Assembly (NCBI RefSeq): GCF_900148515.1
Contig: NZ_FRXN01000002.1
Coordinates: forward strand, 62,001-126,000
Direction: 5' to 3'
DNA from: Algoriphagus zhangzhouensis
GTDB taxonomy: Bacteria; Bacteroidota; Bacteroidia; Cytophagales; Cyclobacteriaceae
DNA: 64,000 bases
Position numbers and translations under genes: made by a program. This document shows, piece by piece, positions 47,733-56,712 of the stretch (the first letter of the stretch is position 1; every line of letters starts with the position of its first letter). The notes below the pieces were generated by a model. That model ran no database searches and was not told where the DNA came from. It saw only the letters and a list, made by a program, of their open reading frames with translations.

Positions 47733-48707
47733 ATGAAACCAGACCTCAAGAAAATACAAGTCCCGATTGAGTCCGAAATGCATGTTTTCGAACAGAAATT
47801 TCGGGATTTCATGAAAAGCAAGGTCAAGCTTCTTGACCATGTAACTAACTACATTGTAAAACGCAAAGGGAAGCAAATGCGCCCTATGTTCGTTTTCTTG
47901 AGTGCCGGGGTTTTTGGGCCTATCAATGACTCTACCCATCGAGGTGCTGCCTTGATCGAACTATTGCACACCGCTAGTTTGGTACATGATGACGTGGTGG
48001 ATGATGCCAATTACAGACGTGGGTTTTTCTCAGTCAATGCCCTTTGGAAAAACAAAATCGCAGTTTTAGTAGGTGATTATCTTTTAGCACGAGGCTTATT
48101 ACTTAGTGTGGATCACGGAGATTTCCATTTATTGAGAATCGTTTCTAATGCAGTGAAGGAAATGTCAGAAGGCGAACTTCTTCAAAGCTATAAAGCTAGA
48201 AAACTGGATGTAGATGAGGAGATTTATTATGACATCATCCGCCAAAAGACTGCTAGCTTAATTGCATCTTGCTGCGCTGTTGGTGCTGCGAGCGTACAAA
48301 CCGATGAAGCCATTGTCGAAAGAATGAGAACCTTTGGAGAAAAGGTCGGAATGGCCTTCCAGATCAAAGACGACTTGTTTGACTATGGGGATGAAGAAAT
48401 CGGTAAACCTGTTGGCATTGATATCAAGGAAAAGAAAATGACCTTGCCTTTGATCTATGCACTTCGTAATGCCGATTGGATGGAAAAAAAGCAAATCATT
48501 CATCTGATCAGAAACAAATCCAACAACAAAAAAGCTGTCAATCAAGTCATTGACTTTGTAAAGAAAAGTGGCGGATTGGAGTATGCGAAAGAGAAGATGA
48601 ATGAATTCTACCAGGAATCCTTGGCTATTCTAAAAGAATTCCCAGAATCAGAATTCAGAACCTCATTGGCTGCTTTGGTTAGCTATTCTATTGAAAGGAA
48701 GAAATAA
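47733..48707 (+). CDS. Long-chain all-trans polyprenyl diphosphate synthase
   Basis: A 324-residue IspB-like synthase with DDVVDDANYRRG (D86-D91) and QIKDDLFDYGDEEIG. The residue five positions before the first motif is small (A81), which leaves a deep chain-length pocket, unlike the Phe in the paralogue at 11293-12279; a C35-C40 side chain for menaquinone is likely. It stands as a single gene. Confidence 0.88.
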   Translation: MKPDLKKIQVPIESEMHVFEQKFRDFMKSKVKLLDHVTNYIVKRKGKQMRPMFVFLSAGVFGPINDSTHRGAALIELLHTASLVHDDVVDDANYRRGFFSVNALWKNKIAVLVGDYLLARGLLLSVDHGDFHLLRIVSNAVKEMSEGELLQSYKARKLDVDEEIYYDIIRQKTASLIASCCAVGAASVQTDEAIVERMRTFGEKVGMAFQIKDDLFDYGDEEIGKPVGIDIKEKKMTLPLIYALRNADWMEKKQIIHLIRNKSNNKKAVNQVIDFVKKSGGLEYAKEKMNEFYQESLAILKEFPESEFRTSLAALVSYSIERKK

Positions 48708-48742
48708 ACATTTCATTTTCTCTTCATTTTTTAAAAAGACAT

Positions 48743-48773
48743 TACATTTGATAGTATCAAATGATACTATCAA
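48743..48773 (+). promoter_or_regulatory. Fic gene promoter with operator-like perfect inverted repeat
   Basis: TACATTTG (48743-48750) matches the -7 consensus TAnnTTTG. A perfect 12-bp inverted repeat TTGATAGTATCA-AA-TGATACTATCAA (48748-48759 and 48762-48773) begins inside this element and ends on the first base of the ATG at 48773. A factor bound here would block both the promoter and the start codon. It is a strong operator candidate for autoregulation. Confidence 0.65.
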
Positions 48774-49720
48774 TGAAGCCTCCATATGATATTACATCCG
48801 AAATTTTATCCTTGGTTGGAAAGATCTCTGAAAAAATCGGGGAAGCAAATGCCCTCCTTTTAACCAAGCCTTCTCCCAAACTAAGGAAGCAAAACCAAAT
48901 AAAGACGATTCAATCCTCTCTTCAGATCGAGGGAAACACCTTGAGTGAAGATCAGATTACTGCTCTTATAGAAAACAAAAGAGTCATCGGTCCTGAAAAA
49001 GAAGTTTTGGAGGTACTCAATGCAATCAAAGTCTACGAAAAATTAAATTCTTTCAGGCCAACTTCGGAAAAATCATTTTTATCAGCTCATCAACTTTTGA
49101 TGAAAGATTTGGTAGCATCACCTGGAAGCTATAGAACGAAAGGCGTTGGTGTAGTGAAGGGATCACAGGTTGCACATTTAGCTCCTTCTGCAGAAATGGT
49201 GCCTGGCCTAATGAAAGACCTATTCAACTACCTAAAAAAAGACCCGGACCTAAATCTGATCAAAAGTTGTGTTTTTCATTACGAAATGGAATTTATCCAC
49301 CCCTTTTTGGATGGAAACGGCCGGATGGGAAGACTATGGCAAACTGTTATTCTAAAGGAAAAAAATCCGATTTTTGAATCCTTACCTTTTGAAACATTGA
49401 TCAGTAAAACCCAATCAGAATATTACAAAGCTTTGGCAGAAAGTGATAAATCAGGTAAATCAACCCAATTTATTGAATATATGCTTCGAATTATAGATCA
49501 GTCATTGGGTGAATTGGTAAATACCCAAGCAAAACCCATCAGCCCAGAAAATAGAATTTCGCACTTTCTATCATTGGGAAAAGGAAAATTCACCCGAAAG
49601 GAATACATGGAAGTATTTAAAACCATTTCTTCTGCAACCGCAAGCAGGGACCTCAAAAAAGCGGTTGAAGAGGGAGTCCTCAAAACTGAAGGAAATGGTA
49701 ATCAAACAAAATATTTTTAA
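48773..49720 (+). CDS. Fic family AMP-transferase with intramolecular inhibitory motif and winged helix
   Basis: The 315-residue protein from ATG 48773 (an ATG at 48761 lies inside the inverted repeat) carries the inhibitory helix motif S49-x-x-x-E53-G54-N55 (SLQIEGN), then the catalytic Fic motif HPFLDGNGRMGR (H176, D180, G181, N182, R184). The C-terminus (about 260-315) resembles a winged-helix DNA-binding domain (FTRKEYMEVFKTISSATASRDLKKAVEEG), so it could bind its own operator. Such class II Fic proteins adenylylate target proteins and are self-restrained. Targets are unknown. Confidence 0.85.
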   Translation: MKPPYDITSEILSLVGKISEKIGEANALLLTKPSPKLRKQNQIKTIQSSLQIEGNTLSEDQITALIENKRVIGPEKEVLEVLNAIKVYEKLNSFRPTSEKSFLSAHQLLMKDLVASPGSYRTKGVGVVKGSQVAHLAPSAEMVPGLMKDLFNYLKKDPDLNLIKSCVFHYEMEFIHPFLDGNGRMGRLWQTVILKEKNPIFESLPFETLISKTQSEYYKALAESDKSGKSTQFIEYMLRIIDQSLGELVNTQAKPISPENRISHFLSLGKGKFTRKEYMEVFKTISSATASRDLKKAVEEGVLKTEGNGNQTKYF

Positions 49721-49738
49721 TTCAATTATCTGAACTTT

Positions 49739-50287
49739 ATGTCTAGATTTTTAATAGTTCTAATTCCAATTCTTTCAATAATCACTTTTCATGGAATCTT
49801 TTGGTGGCTAGATATCACATTAAAAAACAGAGGTCTTAAAAATCAAAACCAAGATCAGAATTACGGAAAAGACTTTTCTATTCTTTACGACAATATTCTA
49901 AAAAACAAATCCAAACACAGAACACAATACCTAAGTGCTTTCAGTGCAATCATTTTCTGCTTAATATCATTTATTGGTATAAGTGTTTGGCTAATGTTCG
50001 ATTTAGACGATCACAAATGTGTATTATTTGAAAACTACCTTGAACAAAATGTAAATAGTAAAATTGATTCAATTTACATTGATTATCAAAACCACTCAAT
50101 TAAGACTCTAAAATTGAAAAACCAAGAGTCAAACTCTAGCATTCTAATTTATAGACCTGATTTATATGGCTTTTTACAAAAAGGCGATAGTATCGTCAAA
50201 CTTAAAACCTCTCCAAACATCCAAGTATTTCGTGAAGAAAACTTCTTTAACTTTGAAGTTTTGAAAAAGGAATTTTGCCAAGAGTAA
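49739..50287 (+). CDS. Two-helix membrane protein of unknown function
   Basis: The 182-residue protein begins with a membrane helix MSRFLIVLIPILSIITFHGIFWW, has a second helix FSAIIFCLISFIGISVWLMF near residue 67-86, and a C-terminal soluble part of about 90 residues rich in Asn, Ser and Ile. The sequence is more A+T-rich than its neighbours and lacks recognised domains. It follows the Fic gene by 18 bp and may be co-transcribed with it; a partner relationship is untested. Confidence 0.5.
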   Translation: MSRFLIVLIPILSIITFHGIFWWLDITLKNRGLKNQNQDQNYGKDFSILYDNILKNKSKHRTQYLSAFSAIIFCLISFIGISVWLMFDLDDHKCVLFENYLEQNVNSKIDSIYIDYQNHSIKTLKLKNQESNSSILIYRPDLYGFLQKGDSIVKLKTSPNIQVFREENFFNFEVLKKEFCQE

Positions 50288-51586
50288 TTAAGGCAGATTC
50301 TTCAAAAACCCCTTAAACTCCTCAAATCCTTTTCCCATCGGGATCACATCCTTTTCTCCTTCCAGAAAAGCCGCCAATCTCTCCGGCAACACCAATTCTT
50401 CTCCCAAAGCTTCCTCCACCACATCTCTGAATTTTCCCGGATGAGCAGTTTCTAAAAAGACTCCTACATAGCCTGGATTTCCATCCATAAAAGCCTTCAA
50501 TCCCAAATAACCTACAGCTCCATGAGGATCTAAGGTATATCCATTTGGCTTTACAGACTGAATCGCCTTCACTGTTTCCTGATCATCATAAAAATAGCCT
50601 TTGACTTTTTCACGGAATAGGGCTCCATCATTTCCATACAAAGCCAGAAGCCTTGGGAAATTACTAGGATTCCCTACATCCATGGAATTGGAAACGGTCT
50701 GAATAGATGGCTTAGCCAAAAATTCTTCACCTTTCAAATAGTCAGGCACTACCTTATTGACATTGGTTGCCGCTACAAATTGGTCGATAGGCAAGCCCAT
50801 TCTTTGCGCCAAAATCCCAGCTCCAATATTTCCGAAATTCCCACTTGGGACAGAGAAAACAACCTTTTTGCCATTTTTAGGCAATCTAGAATAGGCATAG
50901 AAATAGTACAGACACTGAGGAATCCATCTGGCAATATTGATTGAATTCGCAGAAGTCAAAAGCAATTTTTCATTCAACTCAGGATCCAAAAAGGCCTTTT
51001 TCACTAAAGTTTGGCAATCGTCAAATACACCATCAACTTCTAAGGCCGTGATGTTTTGACCTAGGGTTGTGAATTGCTTTTCCTGAAGCAAGCTGACTTT
51101 CCCTTTTGGAAAAAGGATAATAACCTCGACACCTTCAACTCCCAAAAAGCCATTAGCAACAGCGCTTCCGGTATCTCCGGAAGTAGCAACCAAAACCCTT
51201 ACTTTTTGATCAGAATCTGTCAAAAGCAAACTCATTAATTTGGAGCAAAAACGCGCTCCAAAATCTTTGAATGCCAATGTAGGACCATGAAACAGTTCCA
51301 AACTATAAACATCATCTTCCACCTGAACCAATGGTGCGTCAAAAGTCAAAGTATGACCCACCAACTCTTTGATTTGCCCATCAGTCAAATCCTCAGAAAA
51401 CAGACTTCCAATCACCAAATAGCCAATCTCCTGAAAACTCATGGAAGAGAGACTTTCAATTTGATCTTGGGAAAGAGTAGGAATTCTTTCTGGCATATAA
51501 AGGCCATTATCAGGGGCCAATCCCTTGATAACTGCCTCTGACAAAGAAACCTTTTGATCTGGATTTTGGGTACTGTAATACTTCAT
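50288..51586 (-). CDS. thrC: Threonine synthase
   Basis: The 432-residue PLP enzyme converts homoserine phosphate to threonine. The PLP lysine K107 lies in HGPTLAFKDFGARFCSKL, and SGDTGSAVANGF binds the phosphate. N-terminus MKYYSTQNPDQKVSLSEAVIKGLAPDNGLYMPE is the family start. It is the last gene of the thrABC operon. It abuts the convergent membrane protein gene without a gap. Confidence 0.96.
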   Translation of the reverse strand: MKYYSTQNPDQKVSLSEAVIKGLAPDNGLYMPERIPTLSQDQIESLSSMSFQEIGYLVIGSLFSEDLTDGQIKELVGHTLTFDAPLVQVEDDVYSLELFHGPTLAFKDFGARFCSKLMSLLLTDSDQKVRVLVATSGDTGSAVANGFLGVEGVEVIILFPKGKVSLLQEKQFTTLGQNITALEVDGVFDDCQTLVKKAFLDPELNEKLLLTSANSINIARWIPQCLYYFYAYSRLPKNGKKVVFSVPSGNFGNIGAGILAQRMGLPIDQFVAATNVNKVVPDYLKGEEFLAKPSIQTVSNSMDVGNPSNFPRLLALYGNDGALFREKVKGYFYDDQETVKAIQSVKPNGYTLDPHGAVGYLGLKAFMDGNPGYVGVFLETAHPGKFRDVVEEALGEELVLPERLAAFLEGEKDVIPMGKGFEEFKGFLKNLP

Positions 51587-51592
51587 GGCTTT

Positions 51593-52522
51593 TTATTCTA
51601 TGATGTAGCCACCACGAGTATTGATGGCAGAGAAAAACACGTCTACTCCTAAACCTATGCTTTGATATACTTCTTCAGCGGCATCTGCAATCGCCTGTGC
51701 CTTTTCTTCTCCTTTAGAAAGGCAGAAAAGGGTTGGGCCACTGCCTGAAATCCCCATTCCCAAAGCTCCTTTAGCCTTTACAGCTTCCCTTACTTCATTA
51801 AACCCTGGGATCAGGATCGAACGGTAAGGTTCGGCAATTACATCTCTCAGAGATCTGGAAATCAAATCAAAATCCTCCTCATAAAGCCCCGCCACCAATC
51901 CAGCAACATTCCCAGACTGGATAGTTGAGTGTTTCAAAGGAATAGAATCCCTCAAAACGGATCTGGAATCAGCCGTTTTCAATTCAAAATGAGGATGCAA
52001 CAGCGTGCAATACAAGCCTTTCGGAACATGCAATTTGATCACATCCAAAGGATGATAATCTCGGATCAGAACGAAGCCTCCCATTAAACTGGGAGCAACA
52101 TTATCTGCATGACCAGCTCCGCAAGCAGCTTTTTCAGCAGCGATTGCAAAGGGAAGCAATTCTTTCTTTTCAAAAGGATTTCCCAAAAACTCATTCGCAG
52201 CAACCAAGGCAGCAGCTGCACTTGCTGCGCTTGATCCCATACCTGAACCTAATGGTAAACCTTTTTCCAAATGGATTGCCATCCCAATCTCCACATTCAA
52301 GTGGTCGAGCATAGCTTGAATAGCTACCGAACAGGTATTTTTCTCCACTTCCTTGGGAAGTTTCCCTTCGTCTCCGGTTATAGAAACAACTTCTAAACCT
52401 GGGCTATCTTTTTCCTCCAAGCGTACCCAATCGCCCATTCCCTCGATGGCAAATCCCAAGATATCAAATCCGCAGGAAACATTGGCGACAGTTGCCGGAG
52501 CAAAAGCTTTAACAGACTTCAT
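51593..52522 (-). CDS. thrB: Homoserine kinase (GHMP family)
   Basis: The 309-residue enzyme phosphorylates homoserine. GHMP motifs: APATVANVSCGFD at the N-terminus, the ATP loop GLPLGSGMGSSAASAAAA near residue 90-106, and GMGISGSGPTLFCL near 270. It starts on the final base of thrA (overlap of 1 nt) and precedes thrC by 6 bp. Confidence 0.96.
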   Translation of the reverse strand: MKSVKAFAPATVANVSCGFDILGFAIEGMGDWVRLEEKDSPGLEVVSITGDEGKLPKEVEKNTCSVAIQAMLDHLNVEIGMAIHLEKGLPLGSGMGSSAASAAAALVAANEFLGNPFEKKELLPFAIAAEKAACGAGHADNVAPSLMGGFVLIRDYHPLDVIKLHVPKGLYCTLLHPHFELKTADSRSVLRDSIPLKHSTIQSGNVAGLVAGLYEEDFDLISRSLRDVIAEPYRSILIPGFNEVREAVKAKGALGMGISGSGPTLFCLSKGEEKAQAIADAAEEVYQSIGLGVDVFFSAINTRGGYIIE

Positions 52523-54969
52523 TATTCACGGGTATAGTTACCGATACGAATCACATCAGCAAATACACCGGCAGCAGTTACATCTGCTCCCGCACCAGGC
52601 CCTCTGATAATCATAGGGCGGTCCAAATAACGCTCTGTGGTCAACAAAATCATATTGTCACTTCCACTCAAACTGCTGAATGGGTGTTCATTTGGAAGGG
52701 AATTCAATCCCACTTTCGCTTTTCCATTTTCAAGAGTTGCCATAAATCGCAACTTCTCTCCTTTGGCTTCAGCAGCTTTCAAAAGGTCTGAAAACTCAAT
52801 GTCATGGGTTTTCAACTTTTCAAAAAACTCATCTACAGAAGCAGCATCCTGACAATCTTCCGGCACCATACTTTGGATGGTAATATCATCGAATTCCAAA
52901 GTTTGCTCGGCTTCTCTTCCCAAAATCAAGATCTTTCTTGCCACGTCCATTCCGCTTAAATCATCTCTTGGATCTGGTTCTGTAAATCCTTTTTCTTTAG
53001 CAACTCTCACCACTTCGGAGAAAGGGTCGCCTTTTTCCAGTTCAGAGAAAATAAAGTTCATGGACCCACTCAGAACCGCCTCAATTCGGATCACACGATC
53101 ACCCGAAAGCATTAAATCCTGAAGGGTATTGATCACAGGGAGACCTGCGGCCACATTGGTTTCATACAAGAACTTCACTCCACGCTTCTTGGCCAATTTT
53201 CTTAGGTAGCCATATTCCTCCATGGAACCGGAATTCGCCTTTTTGTTTGGAGTTACGATTGCAACTTTCGCTTCCAAAATTCGGGAATAGGCATCCGAAA
53301 CAGTCTGACTAGCAGTACAATCCACAAAAACCGAGTTGGAGAAGTTCATCTCCTCCATGGTTTTGATGAATTTTTCCAAATCCATATTTTCGTCTGATTC
53401 GCTCAGCTCATATGGATTTTTTAAATCAAACCCATCCTCATGGAAAGCCATATATCGGCTGTTTGCCAAGCCGTGAATCTGGATATCCAACTCACTGCTA
53501 TCACGAAGCTTCATCTGCTGGTTTGCTATCATCTTGATCAGGGCTTTCCCGATCAAGCCAACTCCCACCAAGAATACGTGAAGAACCTTGTTTTCCGAAA
53601 GAAAGAATGCCTCGTGCAAGGCATTCAAGGCCTTTTGTAAATCCGCCTGAGGGATTACCGCAGAAATATTCAATTCCGAACTTCCCTGAGCAATCGCCGC
53701 AACGTTGATGTTATTTCTACCCAAGGCACGGAACATTCGTCCTGAAGCACCTGGGTTTTGCTTCATATTTTCACCTACCACAGCAATGGTTGAGAATCCA
53801 TGCATTAAGTAGACTTCATCCATTTCGCCTGACTTGATCTCGTAGAAAAATTCTTTTTCAACAACCTCTTTGGCCAGATAAGCTTCTGCAGTTTTGATCG
53901 CCAAGCAGATACTATGCTCAGAAGATGCTTGGGAAATCAAAACGATATTAACTTTGGCCTCAGACAAAGCTTTGAAAACTCGGCTTCCGGCAGTTCCATC
54001 CAAAAGTGCCGCTCCCTGAACAGTCACGATTGAAATATTGGACATGGAAGAAATCCCTTTGATTAAGGCGCCACTAGTGACTTCTCCATTAATCATGGTT
54101 CCAGGATTTGCAGGCTCAAATGTATTCTTGATATAGATCGGAATACTTTTCTTCATCGCCGGCTGCATGGTTGCCGGGAATATCACTTTTGCACCAAAGT
54201 GAGAAAGCTCCATCGCCTCATTATAGCTCAATTGAGGAATGGTAAATGCGGTATAAACCAACTTAGGATCTGAAGTCAAAACCCCAGAAACATCAGTCCA
54301 AATTTCCAAATCATCGGCTCCCAAAGCCCCTGCAAAGATTGCAGCTGTATAATCAGAACCAGATCTTCCTAAAGTGGTAGTTTCCCCTTTGACAGTGGAT
54401 GCTATAAAACCAGTAATGATTTTAATTCCATCATGCTGCAAGAAGTAGTCCTTTATCAATTGGTTAGTCACCTCAAAATCAACCCTGGCCTGACCAAATC
54501 TATCATTGGTTCTGATCACATCTCTCGCATCCAAGAATTGAGTTTTCAATCCTTTTGCAGCAAAAGCTTCTGCTAAAATGAAAGTTGAAAGTCTCTCCCC
54601 GAAGCTAACTACATAGTCAAGGGTTCTGGCAGAGTTTTCTTTAATCAAGAAAATCCCATGAAACAAATCCTCAAGCTCATTGAAACGAACCTTCACAAAA
54701 GTCATCACGGTGGACTGGTTTTGGACAGCAATCAGCTGACGAACCATATCCAAATGCTTCTCTTCCAAAGTTTGAAGCATATCTCTATAGGCTTGATCAC
54801 CTTCTCTAGCTAGACGAGCAATCGTCAATAAGCTTTCCGTGACTCCCCCAAAGGCGGAAAATACAACAGCTACTTCTTGCTGTTTTAATTTGTCTTGAAT
54901 GATTGCAAAAACCTTTCGGATGTTGTCTGGGTTCGCTACGGATGAACCTCCAAACTTGATGATTTTCAT
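52522..54969 (-). CDS. thrA: Bifunctional aspartokinase / homoserine dehydrogenase
   Basis: An 815-residue fusion: aspartokinase (1-about 300, KFGGSSVANPDNIRKV; GRSGSDYTAAIFAGALGADDLEIWTDVSG), two ACT regulatory domains (about 310-460), and homoserine dehydrogenase (from VFLVGVGLIGKALIKMI; catalytic region LSGSMNFIFSELEKG, DPRDDLSGMDVARKILIL). It performs the first and third steps of threonine synthesis and is likely feedback-inhibited by threonine. A 400-nt leader containing a Thr-rich mini-ORF precedes it. Confidence 0.97.
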   Translation of the reverse strand: MKIIKFGGSSVANPDNIRKVFAIIQDKLKQQEVAVVFSAFGGVTESLLTIARLAREGDQAYRDMLQTLEEKHLDMVRQLIAVQNQSTVMTFVKVRFNELEDLFHGIFLIKENSARTLDYVVSFGERLSTFILAEAFAAKGLKTQFLDARDVIRTNDRFGQARVDFEVTNQLIKDYFLQHDGIKIITGFIASTVKGETTTLGRSGSDYTAAIFAGALGADDLEIWTDVSGVLTSDPKLVYTAFTIPQLSYNEAMELSHFGAKVIFPATMQPAMKKSIPIYIKNTFEPANPGTMINGEVTSGALIKGISSMSNISIVTVQGAALLDGTAGSRVFKALSEAKVNIVLISQASSEHSICLAIKTAEAYLAKEVVEKEFFYEIKSGEMDEVYLMHGFSTIAVVGENMKQNPGASGRMFRALGRNNINVAAIAQGSSELNISAVIPQADLQKALNALHEAFFLSENKVLHVFLVGVGLIGKALIKMIANQQMKLRDSSELDIQIHGLANSRYMAFHEDGFDLKNPYELSESDENMDLEKFIKTMEEMNFSNSVFVDCTASQTVSDAYSRILEAKVAIVTPNKKANSGSMEEYGYLRKLAKKRGVKFLYETNVAAGLPVINTLQDLMLSGDRVIRIEAVLSGSMNFIFSELEKGDPFSEVVRVAKEKGFTEPDPRDDLSGMDVARKILILGREAEQTLEFDDITIQSMVPEDCQDAASVDEFFEKLKTHDIEFSDLLKAAEAKGEKLRFMATLENGKAKVGLNSLPNEHPFSSLSGSDNMILLTTERYLDRPMIIRGPGAGADVTAAGVFADVIRIGNYTRE

Positions 54970-55372
54970 AAGAAACTGTTCTGATGATTTGTAATGTAAA
55001 ATGCCTAAAAAGGCCTAGGGGCGGGTACTAATAATTCATGACGGGATTACCCCGTAATGGTGGTCATTCGGGTAGACATGGTAAAAAAAGCAGAGATACC
55101 TCCGCAAAGGACTTGCGGGGTGTTTGGATAAAAAATATGTTTTGCTGCACCAACCATGATCTTGGAATTGACTGCACAATCTTACTGAGGAATTTCCTTT
55201 AAGCCAAATAATCCTTCATGGATTTTCCAGTTTTGAATAAAAGCAGGTTGAAAAATATAAAAAACGCAATTTTAAGCATCAAAAAATACAAATCATTATT
55301 TCTTAAATTAGGTTTTATCAAAATAAAATTTCATAAATTTAAACCATACATTAATTTTAAAATGAATTCTTT
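54970..55372. promoter_or_regulatory. thr operon leader region
   Basis: No protein gene other than the mini-ORF at 55047-55079 is seen in this roughly 400 bp on either strand. On the minus strand, a hairpin CCGCAA/TTGCGG (about 55102-55117) precedes the mini-ORF. A short stem ACGGG/CCCGT overlaps its stop codon (about 55040-55054). GCCT-TTTT-AGGC followed by A and T's lies just before thrA (about 55002-55013). These may form alternative attenuator structures, an inference not resolved by eye. Confidence 0.45.
55047..55079 (-). CDS. Putative thr operon leader peptide MSTRMTTITG
   Basis: The 10-residue frame in the thrA leader contains four Thr codons and one Ile (ATG TCT ACC CGA ATG ACC ACC ATT ACG GGG TAA). 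Its composition recalls E. coli thrL. Its position, 77 nt before the thrA start, and overlap with a hairpin suit ribosome-mediated attenuation by charged tRNA-Thr/tRNA-Ile. A stretch of unrelated codons could give this by chance, but the Thr enrichment directly ahead of thrA makes that less likely. Confidence 0.55.
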   Translation of the reverse strand: MSTRMTTITG

Positions 55373-55795
55373 ATGAAATACCTCAAAATTCTTTCGCCGT
55401 TATTTTTCTTGATAATTTTCAATAGTTGTGGTAGTGTTTCAAACATTAATCCCTTCGCCTTACTTTCTAAAAACCCATGGGCCCTATCATCTTTGATGGG
55501 ATCAGGTCTGGACCTCAACAAATTTACAGGCGGACTCCCCTCTTTAAGCTTCCTAGATGGAGGAAAATTGGCGGGGTATTCAGGATGTAATGATTTCTCT
55601 GGTTCTTTTCAATTGGAAGGAACAGGAATTCAATTGGATCCAGGAGCGATCACAAAAAAAGCCTGCCCTGGTAATGGAGAGCAGACCTTTTTAGATGCTA
55701 TTGCTAAAGTCAGAGACTTTAAGGTCAGCAAAGACAAACTCACCTTGCTTCAAGGAGCTGAGGAGATCATGACTTTGGTACCAAAAAAAGATTAA
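55373..55795 (+). CDS. META-domain (HslJ-like) lipoprotein
   Basis: The 140-residue protein has a lipoprotein signal with lipobox IFNSC near residue 19. The mature part resembles a META/HslJ domain: WALSSLMGSGLDL, GGKLAGYSGCNDFSGSF, and ITKKACPGNGEQTFLDAI. The G-CN-F-G and ACP features are typical. It is anchored in a membrane and may bind small ligands; its role is unknown. It ends overlapping the convergent GreA-like gene by 4 nt. Confidence 0.75.
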   Translation: MKYLKILSPLFFLIIFNSCGSVSNINPFALLSKNPWALSSLMGSGLDLNKFTGGLPSLSFLDGGKLAGYSGCNDFSGSFQLEGTGIQLDPGAITKKACPGNGEQTFLDAIAKVRDFKVSKDKLTLLQGAEEIMTLVPKKD

Positions 55796-56247
55796 ACCAA
55801 TGAATTGATTGGTTGAGGCTTTCCTCTAAACGGGATAGTCTCTCCTTCTTTCTTGCCGATTAACAATTGTCCAAGGGGAGAATTTCTACTCAACAAAAAA
55901 TACTTCTGTCCCTCCAATTCCAACTGGCCCAAACTCACAGAAATTAGGAACCAATCCGCTCCCAAATTCACCAATGTACCTTCTTGAATTACACCTGAAT
56001 TGGATTTGATTGCCTGAACTCGATAGAGCTCATCTAAATCAGCTTGGTTCTTCTCCAATTGAGTCTCGACCTGCTTAAGGTCTTGGGTGAGCATTTCTCT
56101 ACTGGTTTCAAACTTATCTCCAGCACTGCTTTTGGTATCTTCTAATATCCCTTCAGAAATCGCTTTTCTTTCTTCCTTAAGAAGCTGGATATTTTCTTTC
56201 ACCTTGCCAATTGCAAGTTGAAAAAGCTTTTCTTTCGTACTATCCAT
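55792..56247 (-). CDS. GreA/GreB-like transcription elongation factor homologue
   Basis: The 151-residue protein has an N-terminal coiled-coil (KLFQLAIGKVKENIQLLKEE ... LTQDLKQVETQLEKNQADLDELY) and a C-terminal FKBP-like domain ending SPLGQLLIGKKEGETIPFRG, the GreA-type SPLG.ALLGK signature. The coiled-coil tip lacks an obvious DxxE acidic pair, so cleavage-stimulating activity is uncertain. It could be an anti-Gre or a Rnk-like factor. Confidence 0.65.
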   Translation of the reverse strand: MDSTKEKLFQLAIGKVKENIQLLKEERKAISEGILEDTKSSAGDKFETSREMLTQDLKQVETQLEKNQADLDELYRVQAIKSNSGVIQEGTLVNLGADWFLISVSLGQLELEGQKYFLLSRNSPLGQLLIGKKEGETIPFRGKPQPINSLV

Positions 56248-56253
56248 GGGAAT

Positions 56254-56709
56254 TTAACAACCCTCTTTTCTCCGGGTATCGATGATATAAACGATTTTCC
56301 AGCCTTCTGGTAGCTTCACTAATTGAAAGCTGTTAACACCACAATGGCTAAACTTGTCATTCACATAAAACTCATATGGAGTCCAAGCGGCAGCCATGTC
56401 TCCATCCACTTTGATTTGATAATCAAGGATTCTTTCATCCAATTGAACATCTGGCCCTGTAGAACCAACTCTTGATGCAAAATCAGAAACTGCATTACTG
56501 CCAATTCTAGTGCCTTTTTCATCAGAAATCACAGTCTGCATCAAGGCATCTGGCGTGAAAGCAGCAGATACCTGCTCGCCACTTTTAGCCCGCATCCCAT
56601 CAAAAAGGGACATAATCACAGCTTTGACATCTTCCTCAGCCGTAGATTGAGCCCAAGAAAATTGGTTCATCAAAGCCATTGCAACAAGTAATAAAATTGA
56701 CTTTTTCAT
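56254..56709 (-). CDS. Exported NTF2/SnoaL-like (DUF4440) protein
   Basis: The 151-residue protein has a Sec signal peptide (MKKSILLLVAMALMNQFSWAQ). The rest is a cone-shaped NTF2-like domain: TAEEDVKAVIMSLFDGMRAKSGEQVSAAFTPDALM, DGDMAAAWTPYEFYVN and a C-terminal strand GWKIVYIIDTRRKEGC. Such proteins can be small enzymes or binding domains; no catalytic residues stand out. It sits between the SDR and Gre-like genes, in one minus-strand run. Confidence 0.75.
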   Translation of the reverse strand: MKKSILLLVAMALMNQFSWAQSTAEEDVKAVIMSLFDGMRAKSGEQVSAAFTPDALMQTVISDEKGTRIGSNAVSDFASRVGSTGPDVQLDERILDYQIKVDGDMAAAWTPYEFYVNDKFSHCGVNSFQLVKLPEGWKIVYIIDTRRKEGC

Positions 56710-56712
56710 AAA

